64,000 bases of DNA from Erythrocercus mccallii (Eukaryota > Chordata > Aves > Passeriformes > Dicruridae), in the NCBI GenBank assembly GCA_013397435.1, contig VZRG01000165.1, forward strand, positions 339,311 through 403,310, given 5' to 3'. Every line of letters starts with the position of its first letter. The stretch's first letter is position 1. Under the pieces are notes generated by a model. It was given only the letters and a program-made list of their open reading frames with translations, ran no database searches and had not been told where the DNA came from. The position numbers were made by a program, and so were the translations under genes. This document shows, piece after piece, positions 24,478 to 36,900 of this stretch.

Positions 24478-24546
24478 ATAGATATACACACAATTACCTA
24501 TCTGTCTGTCTATGCATGTATGTATGTATGTATCTATCTATGTATA
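24433..24546. repeat. compound tetranucleotide microsatellite (GATA / TGTA / TCTA)
   Basis: About ten copies of GATA (24437-24484, one changed to AATA) are followed by a short spacer and then TCTG, TGTA and TCTA arrays to 24546. The TATC-type arrays are the inverse complement of the first array, giving hairpin potential. The threonine/tyrosine/isoleucine-rich open frames here are artefacts. Confidence 0.95.
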
Positions 24547-27500
24547 CAGCTGCATGCTTATTTTGAATCAGATTCTTGCCCTGACTTGGGCTGAAGTTAC
24601 AACCCTCAAGTCCGTATCTGCAATGATTAGGACCACCATTTGTCAGCTACTATTGGCAACTTCATTAGATTTCTACACTGAAAAAAATACACTTTTTCTA
24701 CTATAAACTGAATCTGATGCGCCCTTATTGTATGGATGGATGTGGTGGAAATTACTAAAGTGGTCATATGTGATCTCTAGCTAAAGGTGTTATCCATCAG
24801 CATTAGATTGAAACCAAAATAATATTTCTGTGTGTTTTTTGTCAAAGCACTCATCGTGTTCATTTCTTTGAATGTACTTGTTATTAAGAAAGCTTAAAAC
24901 CAGAAAAAAAATAAAATTAAGACATTAAGTGTTATGCAAATCATACTACACAGCTGCTTTACGATCCTATCACTTTGAAAAAGAGGGAGAGAGGATATTT
25001 GAATCTAATCTTACATAGTCCATCTGTTGCAGCATATGACAAGAAGTGAAGCATCTGAACTTTTAGGAGCCGTTATGGATCCTTGACATAGATCTGGCTC
25101 TCATCGTGTGGCCAATGTTGATACTTCCACTGATTGCACTGATTGACTGTTGTGTCATATTATCCTTGGCCTTTCCGACTCCCTCACTTCAGGGGATATC
25201 AACACTAGTAATCGTCAAGCAGGGCTCAATTGATTATTTTCAGAATTTTCTCTGGCTATTGACCATAATGGAAAAAAATTGTGCCTCTGAATTATTCAAA
25301 ATGAAAACATACACAGAAGAAATCAATAAGGCACATCTGATATTAAAGACAAATTAAAGCAGGCAGTATAATGTGTCCTGGGGCACCTGCTGCAGACAAA
25401 GAAGAAAGCATTTTAGAGGTAAAGAAGACTTTTTTCCTCCTTTCCTTTCATTCTTTTGCAAGTAATATATTTTAGCTGTCAAAATTAACATCTTTATGAA
25501 TTAGGACATTAAGGGTTTCTTTTCAACTTGTCCTTTGTAAATGTTGGAATTTAACTTCAGACTCTAGCACAATAATTCCTTCTTTGTATCCCCATAGTCT
25601 TTTTAACTCAAATGTAACATGCCATGCTGGAGGGATGAAATTATACAAAAATGTTCAGGTCAGAAAAATCACATTAACAAATATCTAGAGTTAGGCAGTA
25701 AGCCTCTGCAGACTTTGAAAGTGCCAGAGATTAAACTAGTGAAGAAAAATGTGCCTTTCTGTGAAATATCTGACATGTTAGCGTTAGGAAAACGTCCCCT
25801 ATATGAGTCACAAATAGGATTTCTAAAAATCTCCCAAAGAAGGATGGCTTCATTTCTGGGCAGCAGTATTACTGGAGAGTCATGTAAGTTTTTACTCTGA
25901 GCTTCTTATTCAAGACAAACTACATGTAGAACAGTGATGCAGTGGATGTCATGTAGCATCTCTGGTTTTCCATTGATAAAAGTCACGATTTGGAATCATT
26001 AGAATATTCTTTGCAATTCTGCTATGAATGTGGTAAATTTCTCAGCAAGGGCTGCAGAAAAAGTGTTCCATGTCTGTGGTTTGAAGCACTTAAAAGAAAA
26101 AAAACACAGCACTTGCGTGGCAATGGACAGCATTAATACCTGAACATTTCTAGAACTCCTTTGGAAATCTTTACTAGGATTTGATTCCTTGCATCACGGA
26201 ATAAGTTTTTTTAAGTATTATCCCACTGTCTTCTTTATAGTAATTTTTATTTACATTGAATTGAAATATCAAAAAAACATACAAAGGAAATGTCAGTAAT
26301 GTAATAATGTCTTCTAAGGAAATGAAACTCTTTCCTAAAAGTCTGAAAGAGGGCAATCACTGCTATAATAATTAATGCTCACAGGAAAGACAGTCATACC
26401 CAGGATGATGTAACAACCCCCAGGCATAAGGGCATTGGTGGCTGAGTGGTCTTTCAAAAAACTCACACAACTGGAATTTGTTTCCACTCTTCACTGAATT
26501 CATACAAGCGATTGAGTCCTATAAAACTAAATGGGTTTTTATTGAGGTTTTGGGGGATGAGTAAAATATGCAAGGACACAAAGCTGCTGTGTAAAAGGAG
26601 AAACCTGAATGATTTCTGCTCTTAGTTTGTCTTTTACTGGAAAATATGAACAGGCTTAAGCTGTTAATAGCAGTACATTTTTACTGCAAGAGGTAGGATT
26701 TCCAAAAATATAAATTATTGAGAGATGCAGATAAAATATTTAAAACTACTTAATGTGTTAGGTGCCCAGGTTCTCTTGATCTCAATGGAAAACAGGCACA
26801 GAAGCTGCTTAGCAGTTCAGAAAAATTATTCTGGTATCCCATCCTCCCATGTAAACACTCAAATACAGCTTAAAGTCTGGATAAAGATGCGCAATGTCCT
26901 GTGGAGGGACGATACACTATGGCTAGTGTTCTTCTTGTCTAATTTTACACACTAGTCAGAAATTTAGGAATATTTTTAAAGCAGAGGTCTTTACTGCTTT
27001 TAGAAATATCTTAAGATATGCATGAAAACTCCACAGGATTACCAGATATGATATAGGACCCCCCCCACCTTCCCCCCCAAAACTTATTCCCTCCTGAAAC
27101 TGCCAGTTGAGAGTAGAAGAGTCTGTGTTGCTTCAAATGGGACTAGATATGTATATTCAGCATGGGAGTCTTAACTTAAATTGTATGGCTCTGCTCACAT
27201 TTTCCAGATCAGAGAGTATTTCTGAGGTCCTGAATGTGGTGGTGACCATACGGTGAGGCATTTCCTGCTTGTTGAGGTTTGACAAGGAAACATGTAATGT
27301 GTGGTTGAACAGGAGCCAGGTGAACTACCACAGGTAAATCTGAGAACAGCACAGGGCACTTGACAAATCTCTTCACTGGCACGTCTCAAAACTGTCAGCT
27401 GATATTGATAAAAAGGGAAAAACATGAGATTAAATATGGCTTGGAAAGGTGGACTGGGTTTCATACTTACATTGCAAAGGCTGAATTTTGCACTAACCCA

Positions 27501-30205
27501 GTACTTATTGAAACCACAAACTGCAACAGTGGCTGACATTGAGCCATGGCTAAAAAAGAGTTCAGAAGAGTTCTGCTTGTTCAGAAAATGGAATTGCACA
27601 TTGACAATGGGTGGTTGTCAGTTCAGTCTTCATATTGCTTGCAGCTACCTTTTTTGTTTACTACTTTGTGAAAATGAAATCATGTATCAAAACAACTATC
27701 ATGTATCATGGCATCCCCATGACAAACTTCTTAAAATCTGTGCTACTATAGTTAACGTACACCAAAAGTACACCTCTGTTTTCAGCTTTGACCAACACAC
27801 TAATTATAGATTTTTCATTAATTGTAGTTTTTCAATTCGGATTAAACTTTTTGCTTCTTAAATGGAGGGAAAAATATCACATCACTCTGGCTTCACTAAG
27901 TGACAGGGAACTACTAAAGCTCTTGTTGTTATAAATGAGAATTCTGATTGTTGAACCAAGTAAAATATGGTCAGCTTTATAGAGTTTGTGAAACTAGTGA
28001 GAACTGCTTAGCAAAATTTCTTTTGAAAATATTTAATGTAGTTTCAAAAAGATTTATTTTTCTGTTCAGTTCTTCTGGTGATCTTATGTTGCTTGGGTAG
28101 ATCCAGATGAGAACACCAAGAATGAATCTTTGTAACGAGATGACACTCTAGATATTGTCCCTATGACTAGTGAGGCACTATTATCCTTGGGAACACCAGA
28201 CTCAAGATTTAGATTATTAGCCCAGTATGAAGGCTTTCTGCATCATAAATCCAGCACATGTTCAGGTGTAAAATGTGTCTGCATTCTCTGTACAAAAATT
28301 GCTGATTGATAGTTTGCACAAAAAAAGGGGGTTTTCTCACTATATCTTCTTAGGAGGTGTATTCCTCTGTGAAAAAATAAGACGAATAAAGCTACAGCAA
28401 TAATTACAAGGAGTTGCAAGCATTGGAAAAAGGAAATAAATGAGAAAGAATGTAGAAGAGCAGTAATGCATGTAAGCATGGTCCTGAGTAAAAGGGCCAA
28501 GGGACTGGATCCTTGGCTATTTGCAATTCCAGTTTGTCCTGTTGTCAAAGCACAGAGGTGTTGAAGAGATGCCCTTTAATCTGTGGTGGAAGGATGTGAA
28601 AACGAAGTGAGAACAGATCAAAGCAGAAGGAGGATATGGCAGGAGTGATCTTGTTAAATTCTTCTAAAATACTTTCTATGCTCTCAAAATACTGAGGGCC
28701 ATCTTGGTTTGATTCAGGCATCTCTGTCAGAGTGACCAGTTAGACTTTGTTGAAACAACCCCCCAGGGTCAGTTTAGATCTAGTTGACTTTGTCTGGCAG
28801 TATGTATAAGGCTATATGCAGATTTGTCCCTCTGTCAGGCACCTCAACCCCTATCCAAACTATGCAACCAATAGTTCCATGTCATGCTATGAAAGAATTA
28901 AATGGATTATGAATTTAAAGCCCAGGGAAAAGGCCTGGAATCCTCATATCCTGTTTCCCCAATGAGAATTAGCTTATACACTACAGAAGAGTCAACACCT
29001 CTCCTTCTGTTTTCTTCAGGATAAAAACTCTAACTAGGAACCTATACTCAGAGCTGGGTTCAGGATTATGGATGCCAAATGGATGTGTGCATCCCTTCTA
29101 GTCTGAACATGTGCACTTAAGGTAAAAGATAAGGTTACCTCCTTCTCCACGGCATTTCTCACTTAATGACCATGTGCAGGCTTTTAGGCACATCTTTCTT
29201 CCTATGGACTGGATAAGCAGCCAGATTGCTAGAAGTTATAACTGCAATGCTAATCTTATAGTGTGTTTGTGATTTCACCTTTGCTAAAGTTTGCTATTAA
29301 ACTATTTTGAATAGTGTAAGGCTCATAAATTTTAGACTGCAAAAATAGATTAGATGATAGACTTATTTTCTGTTTTCATTGCATGTATAAGTTATAGGAA
29401 ATGAATTATAAACTCTGTGGAGAAGTGGCAGATGATGAACAGCATTCACCCTGTACACTTCTGAAAGCTGAGTGTGGAAGCTCATGGAAGTGCATCATTC
29501 AGTCTTTTCTCCTGAGCAGTCCCTCCTCACAACAGTCAGAGGCAAAGTAGGAGTGTTTTGTCTGAAGTAAAGCAGACATTGTAAATGTTCCTTATAGACC
29601 TGCAGAACTGTAAAACTATGAAGTGTCAAAAAACCCTGGTATAAAATAAACTGGAATACTGTTGTAAGAAGTACAGCTGTCATCTCTTCAGTCAAAGTTC
29701 TTACATTGGCACTCTCCACCATCTTCCCTTTCACAGAAGTATACCACACAGGCCTTTGATACCAATTAATAGACTTGTCTTGTGTTTTACCAAAATAAAA
29801 TCTCATTTGATTAATTTCAGTAGAAGTCTATTGCCAGTGATTTCTCAGGATGTCATACAAAAATGTTTTACATGGAACAGGAAGGATGGAATATTTAAAA
29901 GAAATTTATTCAGAATTATTTCAGAACTGACTGCTTGAAATGTTTTGGAAAGATGTTGGACTATTCTTACATAGAGATTCTCTTGTTAAATGGGAAGTGA
30001 TATTGGATGGCTGCTTTAACATGGTAATACAGGCAATACCTAGTTAAAAAGCAGGAGTAATGGCCTACAACAAGGACAAAACCTGCATGTTTCAAACCTC
30101 TTAGTAAGGTGCTTGAAGAGGAAAAGTGAGTTCAAGACCTGCATGGTATTTCCATGAAGCCTTTAGCTACAGTGGAGAGCTCTTTACCAACAAGGCCACC
30201 AAGTT
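24547..30205. other. long unannotated non-coding DNA
   Basis: About 5.7 kb without a recognised gene or transposon. A C-rich patch (CCCCCCCCACCTTCCCCCCC) lies at 27059-27078. Open frames of 134 codons (minus, 27195-27599) and 145 codons (plus, 27424-27861) overlap in antisense, contain no recognisable domain and are probably chance. Confidence 0.5.
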
Positions 30206-30685
30206 GATTAGGGGGCTGGAAGCCTTTTCAGCCTGGAAAAGGCTCCAGGGAGACCCAATTGTGGCCTTCCAGTATCTGAAGGGAATCAACAGAAAAGATG
30301 GAGAGGGACTTTTTTACAAGAGCATGTAGTGACAGGATGAGAGGAAATGGATTCAGACTAGAAGAGGGTAAGTTTAAATTGGATATTTGAAAGAAATTCT
30401 TTACTGTGAGGGTGGCGAGGCACTGGAATGGGTTGCCCAGAGAAGCTGTGGGCGTCTTGTCCCTAGAAGTGTTCAAGGCCAGGTTGAATGGGGCTCTGGG
30501 CAAATTGATCTAGTGAGAGGTGTCCCTGAACACGATGGTAGAGTTGGAACTAGATAATCTTTCAGGCTCTTCCAACCCAGGCCATTCTATGATTCTATGA
30601 TTATGGTTCTATGATTCTGTGATTATGATTCTATGATTCTATGATTCTATGATTCTATGATTCTATGATTCTATGATTCTGTGAT
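30206..30685 (+). mobile_element. CR1 LINE, 3' end with expanded octamer tail
   Basis: Sense CR1 landmarks in order: TTAGGGGGCTGGAAGCC, TTCAGCCTGGAAAAGGCTCC, GGGAGACCCAATTGTGGCC, GATGGAGAGGGACTTTTTT, TAGTGACAGGATGAGAGG, AATTCTTTACTGTGAGGGTG, GAGGCACTGGAATGGGTTGC, CCAGAGAAGCTGTGGG, GTTCAAGGCCAGGTTGAATG and CTCTTCCAACCCAGGCC, then the ATTCTATG tail. About 20-30 bases expected between the 'ggctgg' and 'cagcctgg' motifs are missing, a small internal deletion. This is the least diverged CR1 in the window, so probably the youngest. It is 5'-truncated and cannot move by itself. Confidence 0.96.
30583..30685 (+). repeat. CR1 tail microsatellite, about 13 ATTCTATG units
   Basis: ATTCTATG and variants (ATTATGGTTCTATG, ATTCTGTG, ATTATG) run for 103 bp. 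Typical CR1 copies end in only two to four units, so the tail has expanded after insertion. Confidence 0.93.
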
Positions 30686-33144
30686 CACCCCAGTATCCTG
30701 CTCATAGGAAGGAAGTTGTTAGATTTACAAAGTTTTATGCTTTCATAAGAAAAACAATCTATTACAATAACAGGTGCCATTAGAATAAATCACATTAAAG
30801 ATGTTTTTATCCATGACTCTGCAACAGGGTTTTAGGGCAGTTAGAAGCTAATAATATCATTTTATGAGGTGCTACAATGCTGGTGCTTGCAGAAAACTTA
30901 AGAAGGCAATTTGTTAATTAAACATGAACATTACCATCTTCAGAAAAGAAACAAAATTTTGGGAATATTTAGTAATTATTTACCTTTTGCCAGCTCAGGA
31001 AAATCCCATTTAGCAATCTGTAATTGCTAAAAAGTTGTTCTCAAACACAATAATTGAGGAAAAAATGAACTTAGCTGAATAAACCAATGATACTTCTGTC
31101 TTTAACAGACAGTGTAAACAGTCCAGAGTGAAGGAAACCTCCTACCCTCAAGAGTTTCCAGTTACATTGGTAAAATTTCAAAAGCAGATGAGAAGTAAAA
31201 TTGATCTTGGAAAGAAACCAAAGAATGACATAATCAGTTTAGTGATTCCAATTCACAGTCTAAGTGGAAATGGTAAGAAGAATTATACAAGTACAAAAGC
31301 AGAAGTGGTTGCAATAAAGATAAATAAGTAACAATAAATTTCCTGATTTTGAAATGATTTAACTTCATATGCCATTAACTTTGATTATGACTTTTTCCTG
31401 AAACTAGAGAAAAAGAAGGCATGTAGCTGCATCTTATCCTTTTCCATTCCAACATTCACACACCTCTGTATACAGAAATTCATTATTGCTAGGTTCCACA
31501 GTTCCTTTAAAAAAGTTGAGCTAGACAAAGTATCTACTAATTCAAAACCCATCAGTTCACTAAAATAAATAGTTTTAAATGAACACTGCTTATGTGGCTT
31601 TTCATGACATCCTTCAATGCCACATATAAAAGTTTATATTATGAACTAACTACTCTCTGTCCTGTGATTAAAGGGCACATGATGACCTCATGAACCACCC
31701 TTTAGACTTCCAGCGCTTCTGGCTTTAATATTCTGTGCTAGATTCACAGAGCTCTTCTACAGATGCTAAGCGCTCAATCCTGAAGGCTCCACTTCATCAT
31801 CAGGTAATTAGTATTTTCATTAACTTGCTTATTGTCAAGGAAAATGAGCCTTGATCATCTAATTTTTCCTCAATGAGTTGAATATTGTAATATATCTATA
31901 ATTAATGTGTTTTATGCCACAAACGTGTAATGGAGTGGAAATCTGAGCCTGCTCCCAGCAGTCACTGTCAGTAAATGTTTGATGAATAAACAGAGACTTT
32001 CTAATGGGAAATGGTGGCGACTTTTATAAGCAGACACAATAAAGACTTTATTAACATACTTAAGAAGCATTCTGGGAAATAGAATTGAAGGCATTATAAC
32101 TGTAGGCTCCTTTCGTGAAAAGTAAATTTTACTGTCCCCATAACAAATGTTTGCTTGTTTGATGTAACTTGTAGTGTCATTCTTTTATGGAGCATTTTTC
32201 AGTGTAAATCTGTGATACATTTTAAAGCTACATATTCCCTATAGGTCTATGATCTTTTAAAAAAAAATCCCTCTGAAATTTGTATAAACTAATCACTTAC
32301 ATACCTGTCTGTGATGGAAAAAGAAATAGAAAGGAAAAAGAAAAAAACACTTAGCAGATATCTGAAAACTCAAATTAAAGTGAAAATCTTTTTTAAATGA
32401 AAATTTATTGTAGTGTTCAGTGAATGAAAGGAAGCTGAGGTGGAATAGAAGATCACTTGCAAAGCTACATCTGCTATAAATAAGGCTTAATAAGCCCTTA
32501 AAACATATTAATTAACAGCTCCAGATGTAATATCAAATGCTATAATAAAAGCACAGGAGTGTCTCTGAGCTAGTCAGGAACACATTTAGCTTCTTGACTG
32601 GCTCCAGAATGGAAACTAAGACTGTACTGGCTCAGCTTTCAGAGGTGTGGTGTACACAGCCCATGCTGCAGTCAGTGGTGACTACAGACTATAAAAACAT
32701 GGCCTTCAGGAAAAAGGAAAGCCTCTTCCCTTTTAAGTTGTTGGTTTGGAAATTTTTTTTCCTTTTTTTTCTTTTTCTTTTCTTTTTAGCTGTCATGGCA
32801 TTTGCCTTCCCAAAACACACTGTATCAGGGGATCAACAACTAACCTAAGCAAGAAAGACATTTAAATTGCATCTACTCCTTTTGCTCAGCTAAGTGCAAA
32901 TTCTGTCCTGATTTGCATGAAGTTCAGAAGATTTCTGTGGCATTGATGCAATATGAGGGAGGGGGCAGCAATAAAAAGAGGAGAAGAGAAAGCAAGAAAG
33001 GATAGAGAGTAGAAAGCAAAGAGAATCTTCTCTGAAAAGAAAATTGGAAAGGACAATTGAAGAGTAAGCAGAAAGGTCTGTGGTTATTACTTCTCTTTAT
33101 ATCCCTGCCATGGCAGCTTCAAATACTGCCCCCTTTGATCCAAC
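30686..33144. other. unannotated DNA with one pyrimidine tract
   Basis: No gene recognised. A T-rich tract at 32751-32788 ends in TTTTCTTTTTAG and so resembles a splice acceptor, but no exon-like sequence follows. AT-rich unique sequence at 32455-32580 (CTATAAATAAGG, TTAATTAACAGCTCC) has weak enhancer-like texture. Confidence 0.45.
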
Positions 33145-33150
33145 AACATC
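33145..33150 (+). repeat. target-site duplication, left copy (AACATC)
   Basis: AACATC lies directly before the TG of the LTR and is repeated exactly directly after its terminal CA at 33711-33716. Confidence 0.85.
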
Positions 33151-33710
33151 TGTGGAGGCCTGTGGGCCCACTAGGGGACTCCCTGGGGCAATGCCTTGGA
33201 ATAATGTCCCCTAGACCCCGAGCTCTCCAAGGGACCCCCTGTTTAACTCACACGCTGTCCGCCAACCCCAGTGCCACAACCCCCCTGTTGGCCCATTGAC
33301 TGTTACTTCCCCTTGTAGGCCCTAATGGTCAGGTTTCTAGTGGGTTCTTTGTTCTTTGTAACCCCATTGGTTTGTACCCCTGTTCGTTTACCCTCTTGTT
33401 TCCTTATTGGTCATTGTTCTCCCTTCTCCCACCCACACCTCTCGGTGATTGGCTGTTACTGTTAGCCCCCTTCAACCCACATGTAAGCCTGGGCCCTCTA
33501 ATTGTTGGAGTCTTTGTCCTTGGACTCTTCTGGTGTGTAGGTGAAATAAACTACCACTGGGAATCCACACAAAGACCCTTCCTGCCCCTGCTGTTATAGT
33601 TAATCTGCTGCTGCATATGGGGGTAGTGTTTGTTTTGTGCCTGGTGAAGCGCTCTCCCTGTGGGGACGCTTCAGGGAGGTTGCAGCAATCCAACTGCCCG
33701 CACTGCAACA
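33151..33710 (+). mobile_element. endogenous retrovirus solo LTR, 560 bp
   Basis: The element starts TGTGGAGGCC and ends CTGCAACA, with the canonical TG...CA termini and a short imperfect inverted repeat (TGT.../...ACA). It is flanked by an exact 6-bp duplication AACATC. An AATAAA polyadenylation signal at 33545-33550, about 165 bp before the end, sets the orientation as plus and marks the R/U5 side. Three ATTGG (inverted CCAAT) boxes lie about 40 bp apart in the U3 part (33366, 33406, 33448). A 6-bp duplication is usual for class II (alpha/beta-like) avian retroviruses. No gag, pol or env sequence and no second LTR is adjacent, so this is a solo LTR left by recombination between the two LTRs of a provirus. 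Confidence 0.88.
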
Positions 33711-33716
33711 AACATC
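33711..33716 (+). repeat. target-site duplication, right copy (AACATC)
   Basis: Exact copy of the hexamer at 33145-33150, immediately after the terminal CA of the LTR. Confidence 0.85.
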
Positions 33717-33990
33717 GACCACCAATGCTTTCAGGGAGTGGCTCTGATACTGAAAGCCCTTGCCTGCATGACTGGTGAGGGATGAGGACAGGCTGGGAAA
33801 TGTTGCCATGTTGTCTGTGCTGCCACGAGCTGTCCAGAGACAACAGCTGGCAGAATCAAACTCCAGAGCATGCTCTGGGACAGGAAGTATAGATATAACC
33901 GTGGGGAGCTGGCTCTGTTTCACACCTCTGAATGGGAACTTGTCCTCCGTACCGCATGGAGAGGACTCAGCATACTGAGGGTGTGATGCA
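33717..33990. other. GC-richer unique sequence flanking the LTR
   Basis: This stretch is richer in GC than the window average. It matches in texture the short segment on the other side of the LTR (33095-33144), so the LTR probably landed inside an older feature about 350 bp long. On the minus strand the frame is open from 33923 down to the LTR edge (about 70 codons), without a recognised domain. It could be an old repeat, a conserved non-coding element or chance. Confidence 0.35.
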
Positions 33991-36900
33991 TTTGTCCTGC
34001 ATTAGCTGTCTACCATGTTTTCTGAATCAAGATGTAATGGGTTATTTCCATTTCTTTCTTTGATATTTAAGGCAGAAGTTTAATTTTATGTTCTATAAAG
34101 AAGTAAAAATAGAAAGTTAAAATAGTAAAATTGCACATCATTTAGAGAAAAAATGTGATGGACCACGTCATTATTAAAGAACTTTATTTCCATAAAGAAA
34201 GTCAGCGATTTACCTTTTCATTCCTGTTTGGTGAAATGAGCATCAGAATTGCCTTTGGAACAATTTTTTTCATTTCCAATTTGCTCTAGTAGACAAAACC
34301 TCAAAAAACTCAAGTTTTGATACAAATAAATCCCAAAATGGAGTTATTTGGTAGATACATCCATAATTCAGAAAAAAATCACCTGCCTGTGTGTTGTGAC
34401 CAACCAAATGTAGATGACTTACATTTACATTTAAAGTAGGTGTTAAGCTCCCAGAGCTATCAATGAAGAGACTGTCACTCTACAGATTATGAGTTATCTC
34501 ATCCTAATGTAGATCTCAGGAACAAGTCAGATGAATCTCAGTCTAAAAATGTGTACTTCTTGTCACCTCTCTGCTAAGCAATGTGACACTCAGAAGTTGA
34601 CGTTTACTTAATAGATGCTTAGACTTAGATAAATCTCCCTTTGAAAACTAACTGGTCAAAACATTAAGAATCTGACCATAGAGAGTAATTTAGAATGCCA
34701 GAGGATGAAGATAAGAGACTGAATTTGATTTGTTGTTGTTGTTATTTTTGTTATTTTTGGTCAGATGTGCTCTCAATGTACTAGAGCATAAGAACTTCAT
34801 TAGAAGTGTTTTGTAGGGGCAAGACTGAGAAGAACTTATGCAGGGAGTTTTGAATATGGCCTACAATTTTTTTTCCAGTGGGCAGGTTCTTCATCTCTCC
34901 TGCAAAAGGGAATTTAGTAAAATCAAGTTGTAGAACATAATGTTAAGAAAATTAAGTAATGTGGTTGAAAGCTGTGTTCATGCCACCTGAATTTAGGCAC
35001 CTAAATAGTTGCCCAAAATGAGATGTGCAATCAACCTTAGCTTCATATGGGGAAAGACCAACAGTTTCATATTTGTTCATCTTACGTGGTGTAATTGCCT
35101 TAGCTCTTTACTAACTCCACTGGAAATGAAAATATCCTGAGTTGTGAAGTTTGATAACCATGACATCTGACAAGTGTAATTTGATACAAAGATCAAAAAA
35201 AATCTGAAGCTTTCAGGTTTAAGGTGGTGGATTTTGTGGGGTTTTTTTGGTTTGGTTTGGTTTTTTTCTGAGGAGGGAGGGCAGTGATTAAGTCAGTATC
35301 AACATAGAAACTTTCAATGTGTATTTTCTATATTCACTGTCTATTGCAATTATTCAGATGAATGAGGTGCTTTAAAACAGATAGAAAAACCCAATGTCAA
35401 AATCATAAAATCAAATCACTCATAAGTCAAGATATATTTTAGTGTTCCCTGGTATCATCAACAAGCCCAACTTATTTCTGATTTAAGCAGTGGTCTGACT
35501 TCCAGGATGTTGGAGAAAAGAAAGGTATGGTCTCTCGTAATGTGTGAAAAACAGCTAAGTAAGATTTTGTGACATTCCTGTCTTCAAGCCAGTGTCTTGG
35601 GTGGAAACTGGATTGTTTTGAAAATGTAGGGAATTCTGGCAGGGTTTTACAGTGTAGCCAGAATTATGGTACATGGCAGCATACTTACTGAACAGTACAA
35701 GAAATATCTTTGAATTCTCCCTGTGATTCCCTTAACTGGGAGATTACTGTTTTGCATCTGAAACGTAAGAAGGCATGAAAGTATTTTGGCAGGGCAGAGT
35801 TTACTGTTACCACAACAGACAAAGTTCAGTTACATTCTTTTTTTTTTTTCCCACAAGAACTACCCAAATTGAAGGCAACAGACCATTGAACATCAGCAGC
35901 ACAAAGTGGGAGCACAGTGCTGTTCTCCATTATGCTGCTATTGATCTCAATATCTACACCTTTTTTCCTAGTTTACACTATCATTACAAAACTAATATTT
36001 GATCCAGCCTTCTAATAAGAGATACACGTATTTCTACAGACTTCATTGATCTTACATGTATTTCTGGAACTACCTGATGTTTGATAAGATTTATCTTTGG
36101 ATAAGATATTTGAATCTTTACAAAAAAATATTATTGAAAGTGCAAGTTAATGCCTTTTATGAAAAATATTAATTATAAATAGATGAAACAAACATGGCAA
36201 TGAAAAACCAAAGTAATATGCTGTTTTCTATCTCACTACAAAAGGATAAAGAAGAAAAAGAGTTTGGCAAAATAATGCATATAAAGGCCAGATATTCATG
36301 TCCTGAGGCCATCAGACACTTTCTTAATGGACTACAGAATGTGTAAAATAATTAATCATGTGGAGAAGGTAGTGCCAGGGTTAGAGATGGGGTCTTGAGC
36401 TTTTAATGGAAATGCTCCATGACTGAGATGGGAAAAAAACTTCTGTAGTTAGAAAAGGAGGGCATCTATCATACTTAATTCCTAATGGTTTAGTAGCACA
36501 ATAAAATATGAGACATGGTTCAGCACTCTTATTTTGTGGGGTATTAAAACTATATATAATACAGGAATGGTACAAATATGCAGACAACCACTCTTCATGG
36601 TAGTGTTCACAAATATCAGTAGGAGAAATGCTTAAAAGGTTAATCGCAGACTCTCTGGGGTCAGATTTGTTCCCTCGCTAGCAATACATCTACCTCCCTG
36701 ACTAATCTTTCTGTATATACTTCAAAAAGGACCCATTACCTTTTCTACCTGCCTGTTTCATAGGTTGCTGAGACAGAACAAAACCTAGTCATTTTATTTA
36801 TTTCTTTGTTAGAAGACTGAACACAAGTATCTGCCTTAAAATAAAGAATTAATCACATAAATATTAGACAGGGCAAATATTGATATGCAAGTTTTATAGA

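Noticed and set aside
24433..24546. Regular repeats as a CRISPR array
   Set aside because: A simple tetranucleotide microsatellite without unique spacers, in a vertebrate genome.
27195..27861. Overlapping antisense open frames of 134 (minus) and 145 (plus) codons
   Set aside because: No recognisable domain, no supporting splice or promoter context, and frames of this size occur by chance across 64 kb.
32751..32800. Polypyrimidine tract ending in TTTTTAG followed by CTGTCATGG, like a splice acceptor plus start
   Set aside because: Pyrimidine tracts ending in AG are common. No donor site, conserved exon or coherent downstream frame supports an exon.
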